Source: Marivivens sp. (GTDB taxonomy: Bacteria; Pseudomonadota; Alphaproteobacteria; Rhodobacterales; Rhodobacteraceae). Taken from it: a stretch of DNA of 64,000 nucleotides. Under the pieces are notes generated by a model. That model saw only the letters and a program-made list of their open reading frames with translations. It did not search any database and was not told the origin of the DNA. Where the stretch lies: positions 62,001-126,000 of the forward strand of contig JAHEBU010000009.1 in NCBI GenBank assembly GCA_024642115.1, written 5' to 3'. Within the stretch, counting starts at the first letter, position 1. Each line of letters opens with the position of its first letter. Position numbers and translations under genes: made by a program. Positions 27,027-36,450 of the stretch are shown here, piece after piece.

Positions 27027-28307
27027 ATGAGACTGAACTGGCTGCAAATCGTGCGTCTGGGACTGGTTCAGATGGCGTTGGGCGCTATTGTGGTTCTGAC
27101 CACATCGACCCTGAACAGGCTGATGGTCGTCGAGTTGGCCCTGCCTGCCGTCCTGCCTGGTGCATTGGTCGCCCTGCACTACGGCATCCAGATGACGCGG
27201 CCCCAATGGGGCTTTGCCAGTGATGCGGGGGGTCAACGCACCCGCTGGATCATCGGCGGAATGGGCGCTCTTGCGGTCGGCGGATTTGCGGCCACGGTCG
27301 GATTGATCCTGATGCATACGGCCTTTGCCGCCGGGCTGGCGTTGTCGATTGCCGCCTACGCCCTGATCGGGTTGGGCGTCGGTGCCTCTGGAACGTCGCT
27401 TCTGGCGCTGCTGGCCACGGCGACCGCACCGCACCGCCGGGCAGCAGCAGCAACGATCACCTGGCTGATGATGATCTTTGGCATTGCGGTCACGGCGGGT
27501 GTAGTGGGCTCCATGCTCGATCCCTACTCGCCCGTCTTGCTGATCCGGATCGTCGCCATCGTCGTGACCGGAGCGTTTGTGCTGACTATTCTGGCTGTCT
27601 GGGGAATCGAGGCGCGTGTCACCGCCGAGCGCGAGCCTGATCCGACCCCGTTCCGGCAAGGTCTGGCCGAGGTCTGGGCCGAACGACGCGCCCGCAATTT
27701 CACCATCTTCGTATTCCTGTCGATGGTCGCCTATTTCATGCAGGAACTGATCCTCGAGCCTTATGCGGGTCTGGTATTCGGCTTCACTCCCGGCCAGTCG
27801 ACCGGTTTGTCGGGCGCACAGAACGGGGGCGTATTCCTGGGGATGCTGACGGTCGGGATCGTGGCGACGGGGTTCAAGATCGGATCGCTGCGGGCCTGGA
27901 TCATGGCCGGGTGCCTGGGGTCGGCAGCAGCGCTGGCCAGCATCACCATGCTGGGCAACGCCGGGGCTGGCGCCCCGATCACCCCCGCAGTCATGGCGCT
28001 GGGTTATTTCAACGGCATGTTCGCCGTCGCCGCGATCGGGTCCATGATGGCACTGGCAGGCGAAGGCCGCGACCAGCGCGAAGGCACCCGGATGGGCCTG
28101 TGGGGTGCCGCCCAGGCTGTCGCCGCAGGGTTCGGCGGATTGCTTGGTGCGGCATCGGTCGATGTGCTGCGCATCCTTCTTCCCGATCCTCAGGCCTTTG
28201 GCATCGTATTTATCGCAGAAGCCGCGCTGTTCCTTGTCGCCGCGGCCCTCGCGGCCCGGATTATGGATAATCGGCCGATCGCCCCCACCCTCGTTCCAGG
28301 AGAATGA
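27027..28307 (+). CDS. PucC-family MFS transporter-like protein between bchG and bchP
   Basis: A 426-residue, 12-helix membrane protein, homologous to LhaA/PucC (N-terminus NWLQIVRLGLVQMALGAIVVLTTSTLNRLMVVEL; RPQWGFASD loop). It matches the position and size of orf428 (also called bch2) between bchG and bchP in Rhodobacter. A function in delivering pigment to LH apoproteins is inference. ATG 27027 is separated from the bchG stop by 1 bp; the C-terminus overlaps the ATG at 28304. Confidence 0.9.
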   Translation: MRLNWLQIVRLGLVQMALGAIVVLTTSTLNRLMVVELALPAVLPGALVALHYGIQMTRPQWGFASDAGGQRTRWIIGGMGALAVGGFAATVGLILMHTAFAAGLALSIAAYALIGLGVGASGTSLLALLATATAPHRRAAAATITWLMMIFGIAVTAGVVGSMLDPYSPVLLIRIVAIVVTGAFVLTILAVWGIEARVTAEREPDPTPFRQGLAEVWAERRARNFTIFVFLSMVAYFMQELILEPYAGLVFGFTPGQSTGLSGAQNGGVFLGMLTVGIVATGFKIGSLRAWIMAGCLGSAAALASITMLGNAGAGAPITPAVMALGYFNGMFAVAAIGSMMALAGEGRDQREGTRMGLWGAAQAVAAGFGGLLGAASVDVLRILLPDPQAFGIVFIAEAALFLVAAALAARIMDNRPIAPTLVPGE

Positions 28308-28309
28308 CC

Positions 28310-29491
28310 ATGCAGTATGATGTCGTTGTGGTAGGGGGAGGCCCCGCCGGTGCCACCGCCGCCGAGGATCTGGCCCGGTCGGGCCGCAGCGTGGCTATGC
28401 TGGATCGCGAGGGCCGCATCAAGCCCTGCGGTGGCGCCATCCCGCCCCGCCTGATCTCCGACTTTTTCATCCCCGATGACCAACTTGTGGCCAAAGTGAA
28501 TACGGCGCGGATGATCTCGCCCACCGGCCGCCATGTCGACATCCCGATCGAGGGTGGCTTTGTGGGCATGGTTGATCGCAAGGATTTCGACCCCTTCCTC
28601 CGCGCCCGCGCGGTCGAGGCCGGGGCTGTCCCCTATACCGGCACCTTTCAGCGGATCGTCCGCGATGCCGACGGCACCCATGTCATCTATCGGGACAAGG
28701 CCACGGGCCAAGATCAGAGCCTGTCCTGCCGGATCATCATCGGGGCCGATGGCGCCCGATCTGACGTTGCCCGTGCCGAAGTGCCTGGCGGCGACAAGAT
28801 CCCCTATGTGATCGCCTATCACGAGATCATCGAGGCTCCGGCCAAGACGGCCATCTACGATCCCGCCCGATGTGACGTGATCTATGACGGCGCGATTAGC
28901 CCGGATTTCTATGGTTGGGTCTTTCCACACGGCGCGTCGTGCAGCGTGGGCATGGGGACAGGAGTTGACGGCGTCGATCTGAAGGCCGCCACGGCTGCCT
29001 TGCGCGTCGCCTCGGGCCTTGAGGGGTGCAAGACCCTGCGCAAGGAAGGCGCGCCCATTCCGCTGCATCCGCTCGACAAGTGGGACAATGGCCGCGACGT
29101 GGTTCTTGCCGGGGATGCGGCGGGCGTCGTTGCCCCTTCGTCTGGCGAAGGCATCTATTACGCGATGGTTGGCGGACGTGTGGCCGCTACGGCTGCGGCC
29201 GCCACGCTGGCCTCGGGCCGGATGCGCGATTTGCAACTGGCCCGCAAGCTGTTCATGAAAGAGCACAAGCAGGTGTTCAAAGTCCTGCGCATGATGCAGA
29301 ACGCCTATTACCGGAGTGATGAACGGCGTGAACGGTTCGTGTCGCTGTGTCACGACGTCGATGTTCAAAAGCTCACGTTCGAGGCCTATATGAACAAGAA
29401 GCTTGTGGCCGCCCGTCCGATGGCCCATCTGAAAATCGGGCTCAAGAACATTGCCCATCTGACCCGGCTGGTATCTCCGTTGCGCACATGA
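28310..29491 (+). CDS. bchP: Geranylgeranyl reductase (bacteriochlorophyll a tail)
   Basis: A FAD enzyme that reduces the geranylgeranyl tail to phytyl. FAD-binding motif GGGPAGATAAEDLARSGRSV at the N-terminus; a second FAD motif GDAAGVVAPSSGEGIYYA near residue 265. The AGGAG site at 28299-28303 touches the ATG at 28304 but has proper 6-bp spacing to ATG 28310, so 28310 is chosen (393 residues); the earlier ATG would overlap the previous stop. Its stop overlaps the idi start (ATGA). Confidence 0.94.
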   Translation: MQYDVVVVGGGPAGATAAEDLARSGRSVAMLDREGRIKPCGGAIPPRLISDFFIPDDQLVAKVNTARMISPTGRHVDIPIEGGFVGMVDRKDFDPFLRARAVEAGAVPYTGTFQRIVRDADGTHVIYRDKATGQDQSLSCRIIIGADGARSDVARAEVPGGDKIPYVIAYHEIIEAPAKTAIYDPARCDVIYDGAISPDFYGWVFPHGASCSVGMGTGVDGVDLKAATAALRVASGLEGCKTLRKEGAPIPLHPLDKWDNGRDVVLAGDAAGVVAPSSGEGIYYAMVGGRVAATAAAATLASGRMRDLQLARKLFMKEHKQVFKVLRMMQNAYYRSDERRERFVSLCHDVDVQKLTFEAYMNKKLVAARPMAHLKIGLKNIAHLTRLVSPLRT

Positions 29492-30018
29492 CTGACATGA
29501 TCCCGGCCTGGGTGAACGGTACCCTGACCCCGGTTGAAAAATTGGAGGTCCATCAAAAAGGGCTTCGCCACAAGGCGGTCAGCGTGTTCGTCCTGAACCG
29601 GGGCCGCGTCCTGATCCAGCAACGGGCATTGGGCAAGTATCATACCCCCGGTTTGTGGGCGAATACCTGCTGCACCCATCCCGATTGGGAAGAGGTTACA
29701 GCCGCATGTGCCGTTCGCAGGCTACGCGAAGAGCTGGGGATCACCGGCCTGACCGTTGCTCAGCGCGACACGGTCGAGTACCGGGCCGACGTGGGCAATG
29801 GCCTGACCGAGCATGAACTGGTTGACATCTTTGTCGCTACCGCCCCCGACACATTGCGGATCGAGCCCAACCCAGACGAGGTGATGGCAGTCAAATGGGT
29901 CGATTTCCATGACCTGTCCGCCCAGGTGGCCCGCCACCCGGCCCAGTTCACGCCATGGCTGCGCATCTACCTTGCCGACCACGCCAACAAGATCTTTGCA
30001 GGCCTTGTTCGAGCCTGA
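29488..30018 (+). CDS. idi: Isopentenyl-diphosphate delta-isomerase, type I
   Basis: A Nudix-fold enzyme interconverting IPP and DMAPP, feeding geranylgeranyl supply for carotenoid and phytol. 176 residues from ATG 29488 (MTDMIPAWVN). Motifs: a catalytic Cys in WANTCCTHP, His/Glu metal ligands, and Nudix-type RRLREELGI; TEHELVDIF is the second active-site region. The upstream in-frame start at 29347 would lie inside bchP. Followed at once by the convergent dxs, so the plus-strand operon is bchG-orf-bchP-idi. Confidence 0.93.
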   Translation: MTDMIPAWVNGTLTPVEKLEVHQKGLRHKAVSVFVLNRGRVLIQQRALGKYHTPGLWANTCCTHPDWEEVTAACAVRRLREELGITGLTVAQRDTVEYRADVGNGLTEHELVDIFVATAPDTLRIEPNPDEVMAVKWVDFHDLSAQVARHPAQFTPWLRIYLADHANKIFAGLVRA

Positions 30019-30034
30019 AAAGAATTGAGCCTGA

Positions 30035-31954
30035 TCAGGCCCTGATGTTCGTTTTTCGCAGATCGACCCCTGCCGCCTGAAGGGCGGTCGCGGCGATATC
30101 CGTCGCCGTCATCCCGGCATCGGCATACATCGCATCGGGCGCGGCGTGGTCGATGAACCGATCGGGCAGCGTCATCGTGCGGACCTGGCAGCGGCCGTCC
30201 AGCAGCCCGTCATTGGCAAGGCTGTGCAGGACCATGGCCCCGAATCCACCCTGCGCACCCTGTTCGATCGTGACCAGCGCCCGATGATGGCGCAGCAATT
30301 GCCGGATCAGGGCGTGATCCAGCGGTTTGGCAAACCGCGCGTCGGCCACCGTCACGGAAACGCCCCGCGCCTCCATCAACTTTGCCGCACGCAGGCTTTC
30401 ACCCAGATGTGCCCCAAAGGACAGGAGCGCTATATCAGAGCCTTCTTTGACGATCCGCCCCTTGCCGATTTCCAGCACCGAACCGCGTTCGGGCATGACA
30501 TGTCCTTCACCTTCGCCGCGCGGATATCGGAACGCGATGGGGCCGGCATCATAGGCCGCAGCGGTGGCGACCATGTGCATCAACTCCACTTCGTCCCCGG
30601 CCGCCATGACGACCATGTTGGGCAGGGCAGCCAGATAGCCGATGTCGAACGATCCCGCGTGAGTTGGCCCGTCGGCCCCGACCAATCCGGCCCGGTCGAT
30701 GGCGAACCGGACGGGCAGGTTCTGCAACGCCACATCATGGACGATCTGGTCATATCCCCGTTGCAGGAATGTCGAATAGATCGCGCAAAATGGCTTGAGC
30801 CCGGTGGCTGCCATCCCGGCGGCAAAGGTCACGCCGTGCTGTTCGGCGATCCCCACATCAAATACCCGCCCCGGAAACCGTTTCGCCATGATGTCGAGGC
30901 CAGTGCCGGATGGCATTGCCGCCGTGACCCCGACGATAGCCGGGTCATGGGCGGCCTCTAGGGTCAGCGCCTCGCCAAAGACTTTGGTATAGCTGGGGGC
31001 GTTGGGCTTGGATTTCGCCTGCTCGCCGGTGCCGACATTGAACTTGCCCACGCCGTGGTATTTGTCGGCGCTGGATTCGGCGGGGCCGTAGCCTTTGCCC
31101 TTGACCGTGCAGACGTGGATCAGGACAGGGCCGGTCGCCCGAACCTTGGCCGCACGCAGGACGGGCAAAAGCTGATCCATGTCGTGCCCGTCGATGGGGC
31201 CGATGTATTGAAAGCCCAGCTCTTCGAACAGTGTCCCCTGCCCGCCGGGCAGGCCGGTGACCAGTTGCCGGGCGCGCCGGGCGTGGTCGCGCAGGGGGCC
31301 AGGCAATGCGGCCTCGAACCCTTCGGCCATCTTCTGCATCTGCCCGAGGGGCGAGGCGTAAAGTCCGGACAGGTATTTCGACATGGCGCCGACCGGCGGG
31401 GCGATGGACATTTCGTTGTCGTTGAGGATGACGAACATCCGCCGCCCTTCGGAGCCCGCGTTATTGAGCGCCTCGTAGGCCATGCCGGCGCTGATCGACC
31501 CGTCGCCGATGACCGCAATCGCGTCGCCTGTATCCTGACCCATGTCGCGCCCGATGGTAAAGCCCAGGGCCGCGCTGATCGAGGTGGAGGAATGGGCGGC
31601 CCCAAACGGATCAAACCGGCTTTCCGACCGCTTGGTGAACCCGGACAAACCGCCCTCTTGTCTGAGCGTCCGGATACGGTCGCGCCGTCCGGTCAGAACC
31701 TTGTGCGGATAGCATTGGTGGCCCACGTCCCAGATCAGCTTGTCCCGGGGCGTGTCAAACACGGCGTGGATGGCAACCGACAATTCGACGACGCCCAGGG
31801 ATGACCCCAGATGCCCGCCGGTTTCGGAGACAGCGGAAATGACCTCGGCCCTGACCTCATCCGCCAACGTGCGCAGGGCAGCGTCGGACAGAGTCCGCAC
31901 ATCTGCGGGGCCACTGATGCGATCCAGAAGGGGGGTCAGGGGACGGTCGGACAT
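30035..31954 (-). CDS. dxs: 1-deoxy-D-xylulose-5-phosphate synthase
   Basis: A thiamine-diphosphate enzyme, the first and often rate-setting step of the MEP isoprenoid pathway. Motifs: [17 protein letters not shown] near the N-terminus, thiamine-diphosphate-binding [18 protein letters not shown], and transketolase C-terminal domain ([15 protein letters not shown]). 639 residues; ATG 31954 has a GGAGG site. The gene sits between idi and pufX, close to the other isoprenoid genes. A short palindrome GCCTGATCAGGC (30029-30040) overlaps its stop and may help termination. Confidence 0.97.
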   Translation of the reverse strand: MSDRPLTPLLDRISGPADVRTLSDAALRTLADEVRAEVISAVSETGGHLGSSLGVVELSVAIHAVFDTPRDKLIWDVGHQCYPHKVLTGRRDRIRTLRQEGGLSGFTKRSESRFDPFGAAHSSTSISAALGFTIGRDMGQDTGDAIAVIGDGSISAGMAYEALNNAGSEGRRMFVILNDNEMSIAPPVGAMSKYLSGLYASPLGQMQKMAEGFEAALPGPLRDHARRARQLVTGLPGGQGTLFEELGFQYIGPIDGHDMDQLLPVLRAAKVRATGPVLIHVCTVKGKGYGPAESSADKYHGVGKFNVGTGEQAKSKPNAPSYTKVFGEALTLEAAHDPAIVGVTAAMPSGTGLDIMAKRFPGRVFDVGIAEQHGVTFAAGMAATGLKPFCAIYSTFLQRGYDQIVHDVALQNLPVRFAIDRAGLVGADGPTHAGSFDIGYLAALPNMVVMAAGDEVELMHMVATAAAYDAGPIAFRYPRGEGEGHVMPERGSVLEIGKGRIVKEGSDIALLSFGAHLGESLRAAKLMEARGVSVTVADARFAKPLDHALIRQLLRHHRALVTIEQGAQGGFGAMVLHSLANDGLLDGRCQVRTMTLPDRFIDHAAPDAMYADAGMTATDIAATALQAAGVDLRKTNIRA

Positions 31955-32132
31955 GCAAGCCTCCGGTCAAATGAAAAAGGCGTCGCACAGGGGGAAGCCC
32001 AGTGCGACGCCAGTGTCCTGTAGCCAACAGGAAGGGAACTGGAGCCTTGCGGCCCCAAGAGCCGGACCCCCCAGGGAGGAAGGTCCGACGGCTGGGGGAC
32101 AGGAGCGCGTCGCACGCCCCTGCCCCGATCCT
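31955..32132. other. Spacer between pufX and dxs with two hairpins
   Basis: 178 bp with no gene. Besides the strong terminator (listed separately), an inverted repeat AGCCGGACC (32060-32068) / GGTCCGACGGCT (32082-32093, with a 2-base bulge) lies closer to pufX. It also probably contains the dxs promoter. The two stem-loops may protect the 3' end of the puf mRNA. Confidence 0.5.
31973..32011 (-). terminator. Rho-independent terminator of the puf operon
   Basis: On the minus strand GGCGTCGCAC - 13-base loop - GTGCGACGCC (perfect 10-bp stem) is followed by TTTTTCATTT. It lies downstream of pufX and before dxs, so ends the bchC-pufX transcript. The stem arms are at 31979-31988 and 32002-32011. 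Confidence 0.85.
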
Positions 32133-32366
32133 TTAGGCGAACGTCGCCATATCAGCTGGGGCAAACAGCCACGACGACGGCGTCGGGTCCGGTTGATCCC
32201 GGCTTTCGGATGGCAGCAACGTGCCAACCGCGGCAAGCACAGCGATGCCGATCCAGATCACCGCCACGAACAGGGCGGCATATCCTGCCCCCTTGAGCAT
32301 GAGCCACGTGATATTGGCGCGCAGCTTGGTCCGACCGGAGAGTTCGAGCAGGTTGTGATCAGTCAT
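32133..32366 (-). CDS. pufX: PufX, intrinsic membrane protein of the RC-LH1 core
   Basis: A 77-residue protein with one membrane helix (about residues 29-50). LMLKGAGYAALF lines up with MMKGAGWAGGVF of R. sphaeroides PufX, and TLLPSE with MLPIQE after the helix. PufX leaves a gap in the LH1 ring for quinone exchange. In this copy the GxxxG dimer motif of R. sphaeroides is not present (Gly26, Gly28, then Gly40), which may mean a monomeric core (inference). Good AAGGAGAG site; 18 bp after pufM. Replaces pufC, which is found at this place in most roseobacters. Confidence 0.88.
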   Translation of the reverse strand: MTDHNLLELSGRTKLRANITWLMLKGAGYAALFVAVIWIGIAVLAAVGTLLPSESRDQPDPTPSSWLFAPADMATFA

Positions 32367-32384
32367 ATCAGTCTCTCCTTTGGG

Positions 32385-33311
32385 TCAAAGCGGGGCATAG
32401 CCGTGGACTTGCGCCCAGACGTACCAGTTATCAACGACGGTCCCGGTCAGCAGGATCCCGATGCCACCCACAAGCGGGGTCAGCACGGCAAACCACCAGG
32501 CCCAACGGTGAATCCCCTCCATCGTGGCGTTGAACCCCATGGTCCAGCGCCAGAACAGAGCGGCCCGTTCGGATGCCGTTCCGCGATCGAGGATCTGTTC
32601 AATCTCGCGCTCGCCACCAAAGCGGCTCACGGCGAGGATGGTCGCCCCGTGCATGGCGAACAACAGGGCCGATCCATACAGGAAGGCAATGCTGAGCGCG
32701 TGGAAGGGGTTGTAGAACAGGTTGCCGTAAGTGATCGAGAACAGGTTCGTCCAGTCGAGGTGCGGGAAGATGCCGTAAGGCACCGCCTCGGACCAGCTGC
32801 CCATCAGAACCGGGCGAATAAGGCCCAGAACCATGATCAGCCAGATCAGCGACAGGAAGGCGTAAGACACGTGATGCCCCATGCCCAACGCGGTTGCCCG
32901 GTTGTAGGTGCGGAACCACCAGGACCAGATCCCTACCAGGAAGAAGAAGCTGGCGATCAGCCACCATCCTCCTTCGTTGAGCGGGGCAAAGCCCAGGCCA
33001 TAGTCGGGGGACGGCGGCTCAAGCGACATCCAGAACAGATCCCGCATGAACACGGCCGGGTTGTAGCCCGCCTGCGCCCAGAAGTTCATCCCGATGATGA
33101 AGAACCACATCCCGAAACCGATCACCGACAAGAGCCCAAAGGCGCCCAGATGGACGGGCCCGATCTGGGCGTTGCCGATGATCCCCGCGAGGGTCGAGAA
33201 TCGGGTCTTGGTGGTGCGTTCGGCAGTGGTGGTGGCGTCCATCGCTGCCACACCCAATTCGGCTGGTCCTTGGACCTGAACCTGGGTGAAGATGTTGAAA
33301 TACTCAGCCAT
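32385..33311 (-). CDS. pufM: Photosynthetic reaction centre M subunit
   Basis: The 308-residue M subunit, with five membrane helices, binds the special pair, pheophytin and QA with Puf[21 protein letters not shown] is a standard N-terminus; [32 protein letters not shown] carries conserved His ligands, and QVHG lies near the C-terminus. ATG 33311 overlaps the pufL stop by 8 bp, just as in Rhodobacter. Confidence 0.98.
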   Translation of the reverse strand: MAEYFNIFTQVQVQGPAELGVAAMDATTTAERTTKTRFSTLAGIIGNAQIGPVHLGAFGLLSVIGFGMWFFIIGMNFWAQAGYNPAVFMRDLFWMSLEPPSPDYGLGFAPLNEGGWWLIASFFFLVGIWSWWFRTYNRATALGMGHHVSYAFLSLIWLIMVLGLIRPVLMGSWSEAVPYGIFPHLDWTNLFSITYGNLFYNPFHALSIAFLYGSALLFAMHGATILAVSRFGGEREIEQILDRGTASERAALFWRWTMGFNATMEGIHRWAWWFAVLTPLVGGIGILLTGTVVDNWYVWAQVHGYAPL

Positions 33312-34152
33312 TGACGCCTCCAGCGATATTCGCCCACCAGGGCAGTTCCAGATACCAGTCCCACCAGACGACCCATTCCTGGAACCAGATGGTCCCCGAG
33401 ATGACGATGCAGATGGCACTGAACAGCACCGCGGTCAGGGCAAGAAAGAGGCCCAGACGGTGGATGCCGAGCGGCCCGATCGAATAGCCGATCAGGTCCC
33501 GGAAATAGGTATCCTCGTGATCCGGGGTGCGGACTTCGCTGCCTTTGCCGGGATTGACCGCCGACAGAACCAGCGACCCGTGAAGAGCCAGCGCCACCGC
33601 GTTCATCCAGAAAAAGCTGATCGCGATCATGTGGGCCGGGTTGTAGTGAAAGTTGCCGTAGGCGTAGCCGGTGTTGTTCACCCAATCGAGGTGACTGTAG
33701 ATACCATAGGGAAATCCATATCCCCAGGCCCCCATCAGTGCCGGCCGAATGACGACAAGCGTCACATAGGCCAGGATCGCCACACCGAATGCGATCGGAA
33801 CATGAAGTCCGATGCCCAGCTTGCGGCAAATCTCGACCTCGCGCAGGGCCCAACTCACAAAGGCGCCAATGGCACACATCGTGATGATCTGCCACAGCCC
33901 GCCCTCAAGCAGGGGCGCCATGCCGAGGCCGACCGAGAGATCTGGCGGATTGATCGAGATGAGCCACGGATTCCACGTCGGCCCTTGGCTGGCCCCGTAG
34001 AATATGAGGATCGTCCCGAGGGCGGCGAAAAAGAACGTCGTGACCCCGAAGAAGCCTACGTAGAAAGGCCCCACCCAGAAGTCGAACAGATCACCGCCGA
34101 CCAGCGTCCCGCCACGGACGCGGTATTTTCTTTCGAAGCTGAGCTGCGCCAT
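33304..34152 (-). CDS. pufL: Photosynthetic reaction centre L subunit
   Basis: The 282-residue L subunit, five membrane helices, holding half the special pair and QB. N-terminus [20 protein letters not shown]; His ligands in [24 protein letters not shown] and the QB-site helix [13 protein letters not shown] 34152 (SD weak, GGAATGGAG), 127 bp after pufA with a stable hairpin in between. Confidence 0.98.
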   Translation of the reverse strand: MAQLSFERKYRVRGGTLVGGDLFDFWVGPFYVGFFGVTTFFFAALGTILIFYGASQGPTWNPWLISINPPDLSVGLGMAPLLEGGLWQIITMCAIGAFVSWALREVEICRKLGIGLHVPIAFGVAILAYVTLVVIRPALMGAWGYGFPYGIYSHLDWVNNTGYAYGNFHYNPAHMIAISFFWMNAVALALHGSLVLSAVNPGKGSEVRTPDHEDTYFRDLIGYSIGPLGIHRLGLFLALTAVLFSAICIVISGTIWFQEWVVWWDWYLELPWWANIAGGVNG

Positions 34153-34230
34153 CTTCCTACTCCATTCCAAGACAGGCCCGGGGCACGTGGCGTGTCCGTC
34201 CTGTCGTCATCGTCTTGCTGTTGTTTGCTA

Positions 34231-34254
34231 CGGGCGGCGCCTTGGCCCCGCCCG
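34231..34254 (-). other. Intercistronic hairpin between pufA and pufL
   Basis: Inverted repeat CGGGCGG (34231-34237) / CCGCCCG (34248-34254) with a 10-base loop that can extend the pairing. In Rhodobacter a stem-loop here protects pufBA mRNA from 3' decay so that LH1 outnumbers the reaction centre; the same role is inferred. Confidence 0.7.
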
Positions 34255-34279
34255 CAGCGATTGTGTGAATCGCGAACGA

Positions 34280-34447
34280 TTACTGAGCTGCCGCTTCGGT
34301 CCCGAAGGCCCGGTTGAGCCAGTTGGTTTGCGGGTTGCTGAGCAGGACGAGGTGAATCATCGCTGCCAGCAGGAACAGGAACACCCCCTGTGCCACGAAA
34401 ACGCGGCGAGGATCGAAGATGAGCCAGATCTTGTAGAACTGTGCCAT
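34280..34447 (-). CDS. pufA: Light-harvesting 1 alpha polypeptide
   Basis: A 55-residue antenna apoprotein: [20 protein letters not shown] start, one membrane helix with bacteriochlorophyll-ligating His32 (AAMIHLVLL), tail ending AFGTEAAAQ. Too short for the ORF list and found by reading the sequence. Site AAGGAAGG before ATG 34447. It follows pufB by 15 bp. Confidence 0.97.
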   Translation of the reverse strand: MAQFYKIWLIFDPRRVFVAQGVFLFLLAAMIHLVLLSNPQTNWLNRAFGTEAAAQ

Positions 34448-34462
34448 TTGAGTGTTCCTTCC

Positions 34463-34618
34463 TTACCAGCTGAACCAGGGCAGTTTGATGTACGTCAGGA
34501 TATGAGCGACGACGGCGATGATCGTGAAGATCCACAGCCCGCTCATATACACCGAGTGCAGTTCCTGCGCCTGCTCGTCAGTGAGACCTGTGAAGGACAG
34601 GTCGGATTTATCAGCCAT
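34463..34618 (-). CDS. pufB: Light-harvesting 1 beta polypeptide
   Basis: 51 residues: [20 protein letters not shown], then His21 and helix His39 (the BChl ligand in [12 protein letters not shown]) and the LPWFSW tail. It is too short for the ORF list. ATG 34618 follows CCGGAGGAAAAAGC. The GGAGG sits in an inverted repeat (34621-34637, TTTTTCC/GGAAAAA), so the site might be sequestered. Confidence 0.97.
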   Translation of the reverse strand: MADKSDLSFTGLTDEQAQELHSVYMSGLWIFTIIAVVAHILTYIKLPWFSW

Positions 34619-34768
34619 GCTTTTTCCTCCGGAAAAAATTGAACTGACGCCGCGCTTCCCCCGCGGCCGGGTTGCGACAGGGGCTCACCCCCTGCCCTGG
34701 ATCCGCCCCCCGGTTAAGGGAGACGAAGGTCTTACCTTCGACCCATCAGGGCCGAAGGGAATTCTGCG
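34619..34768 (-). other. Structured leader between pufQ and pufB
   Basis: 150 bp with no gene. It holds a perfect 7-bp hairpin CGAAGGT-CTT-ACCTTCG (34724-34740), a second stem CAGGGG/CCCCTG (34678-34694) and an inverted repeat TTTTTCC-TCC-GGAAAAA (34621-34637) over the pufB ribosome binding site. It resembles the processed, structured 5' end of pufBA mRNA in Rhodobacter. Confidence 0.5.
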
Positions 34769-34993
34769 TCACGCGCTGAAGATGTGCGGCGTGATGATCC
34801 GGGCCTGAGACCAGGCGCGGGAAACGGGACCCTTTTCGGGCATCTCCATTCGGCGCGCGGCGGTCAGTCCCCAAGTCAGGACGGCCAGCGGCAGCGTCGC
34901 CAGAAAGATGATGGCGAAGTAGGCGTAATATTCCCGCTTGGGCGGGACATGCCTGCTGCGCACCATCGGGGTATCCGTGGTAAAGTCGGTCAT
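34769..34993 (-). CDS. pufQ: PufQ, cytochrome subunit-like pigment regulator
   Basis: A 74-residue protein with one hydrophobic helix (about residues 24-45, [23 protein letters not shown]). It matches PufQ, needed for normal bacteriochlorophyll levels and proposed to act as a carrier or regulator. Its ATG overlaps the bchZ stop (ATGA), so it is the last gene before the structural puf genes and is coupled to bchZ. Confidence 0.9.
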   Translation of the reverse strand: MTDFTTDTPMVRSRHVPPKREYYAYFAIIFLATLPLAVLTWGLTAARRMEMPEKGPVSRAWSQARIITPHIFSA

Positions 34994-36450
34994 TTGCGTC
35001 CTCCCAGACTGGGTTGAAGGGTCTCGACGGTTTCCAGAACGACACGTTCGGCGCCGGCGTCGAGGGCGGCACGTTCAGCGGCATCGCGGAGGCTTTTGGC
35101 AGCCGAAATGCGGGTCAGGATCGGATGGCTGGCGACAATCTCGTCCAGCTTGGCCTGCGCATCGGCATCCCAAGGGAAATCGCGGCGCAGCGGTGTAAGG
35201 GTGGCATCGACACGATCCATATCTGTGCCGAGCGGAATGATGTGGAACAGCGCGTCGAACAGCGCATTGCACACTTCCTGCAAAACATAGGTGGCCCCGG
35301 CGAAGCCCATGAAAGGCGTTCCGGTTGCCCTGCGGATCGCGGCGCCCGGAAAACTGGCAGGGATGAAAGTGGGCTTTGGTCCGTGCCCGCCGCTCATCTC
35401 GGCCAGATACATCTTTTCATTGATCGACCCCATGACGATCAGGGGCCGTTTGGTGTGCAGCATGGACCGCACTTCTTCGTTGTTGGTCTTTTTCCCGCGC
35501 GTCCGTGCCACGGCAAAGGCGCAGGGAAAGCCCAGATCGCCTTCGAGGTAGTGGCGGATGCCACGCGCATAGGTTTCGTTGGCGACGATGGCGAATTCGG
35601 CCGTCGCAAAGAAATCCTGCGTGACCGACCGCCACAGATCCCAGACGGGTTTGATGGTCGAATGTTTTTCCTGTTCGATGAACGGTTCGGGGTCCAGGCC
35701 CAGCATGTCGCCCAGCGTCCGCAGGAATTTCACCGTGCTGTCGATGCCAAAGGGCGCCTGAAGGTAAGGCTTGCCCAGCACCTCGGCCAGACCGCGACCA
35801 AATTCGCGGTACATGCAGATGTTGACGTCGGCATTCACCAGATTGCGCATCTCGGCCAGATGGGCGCCCAGCGGCATGACCATGTTGACCTCGGCCCCGA
35901 TCCCTTCGACCAGACGCCGGATTTCGGCAAGGTCGGACGGCATGTTGAACACACCGTACATCGGACCCAGGATATTGACGCGGGGCTTGTCACCCTCGGC
36001 GCGAGGCTTTTCCGGGGGCATCCGCCCCTTGGTCTGGCCGAATTCGGTAAAGATCCAGGTCATGGCCCGGTCGGCCGATTCCCACTGATCCTCGTCTATG
36101 GTGCGGGGCAGGAACCGCTGGATATTTGTGCCTTGGGGGGTGACGCCCCCACCGATCATCTCGGCAATCGACCCGGTGACGACGACCGCGGGCAACGCAG
36201 GGTCAAGCGTGCCCCACGCGCGTTTCATCGCCTCCTCGGTTCCGGACCCCATTTCGGATTCGCCCAGGCCGGTGACGACGATCGGCAATTCATGCGGCGG
36301 CAGGCCATCGGTATAGTGCAGCACTGACGTCACCGGCAGGTTTTCACAGCCCACCGGACCGTCGATGACAACCTGCAATCCCTTGACCGCGCAGAAGGCA
36401 TAGACCGCCCCCCAGTATCCGCCAGCCCGGTCATGATCCTGAACCAGCAT
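34990..36450 (-). CDS. bchZ: Chlorophyllide a reductase subunit Z
   Basis: The NifK-like subunit (486 residues) of chlorophyllide a reductase (COR), which reduces ring B to make the bacteriochlorin. Start [17 protein letters not shown] at ATG 36450; a cysteine in [13 protein letters not shown] and later [13 protein letters not shown] and [11 protein letters not shown] segments are conserved. It overlaps the bchY stop by one base (TGATG) and the pufQ start by 4 (ATGA). The long N-terminal extension in the raw reading frame is out of frame with bchY and rejected. Confidence 0.96.
   Translation of the reverse strand: MLVQDHDRAGGYWGAVYAFCAVKGLQVVIDGPVGCENLPVTSVLHYTDGLPPHELPIVVTGLGESEMGSGTEEAMKRAWGTLDPALPAVVVTGSIAEMIGGGVTPQGTNIQRFLPRTIDEDQWESADRAMTWIFTEFGQTKGRMPPEKPRAEGDKPRVNILGPMYGVFNMPSDLAEIRRLVEGIGAEVNMVMPLGAHLAEMRNLVNADVNICMYREFGRGLAEVLGKPYLQAPFGIDSTVKFLRTLGDMLGLDPEPFIEQEKHSTIKPVWDLWRSVTQDFFATAEFAIVANETYARGIRHYLEGDLGFPCAFAVARTRGKKTNNEEVRSMLHTKRPLIVMGSINEKMYLAEMSGGHGPKPTFIPASFPGAAIRRATGTPFMGFAGATYVLQEVCNALFDALFHIIPLGTDMDRVDATLTPLRRDFPWDADAQAKLDEIVASHPILTRISAAKSLRDAAERAALDAGAERVVLETVETLQPSLGGRK

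Noticed and set aside
28190-29458. 422-codon minus-strand frame
   Set aside because: Antisense shadow of bchP; no conserved domain.
31955-32132. A small gene or antisense RNA in the pufX-dxs gap
   Set aside because: Only hairpins and a terminator are visible. No open frame with a ribosome site and no clear plus-strand promoter.
31740-33314. 524-codon plus-strand frame across dxs and pufM
   Set aside because: It crosses genes and hairpins of the opposite strand (dxs start, the puf terminator, pufX, pufM), so cannot be a gene.
35014-36327. 437-codon plus-strand frame
   Set aside because: Antisense shadow of bchZ.
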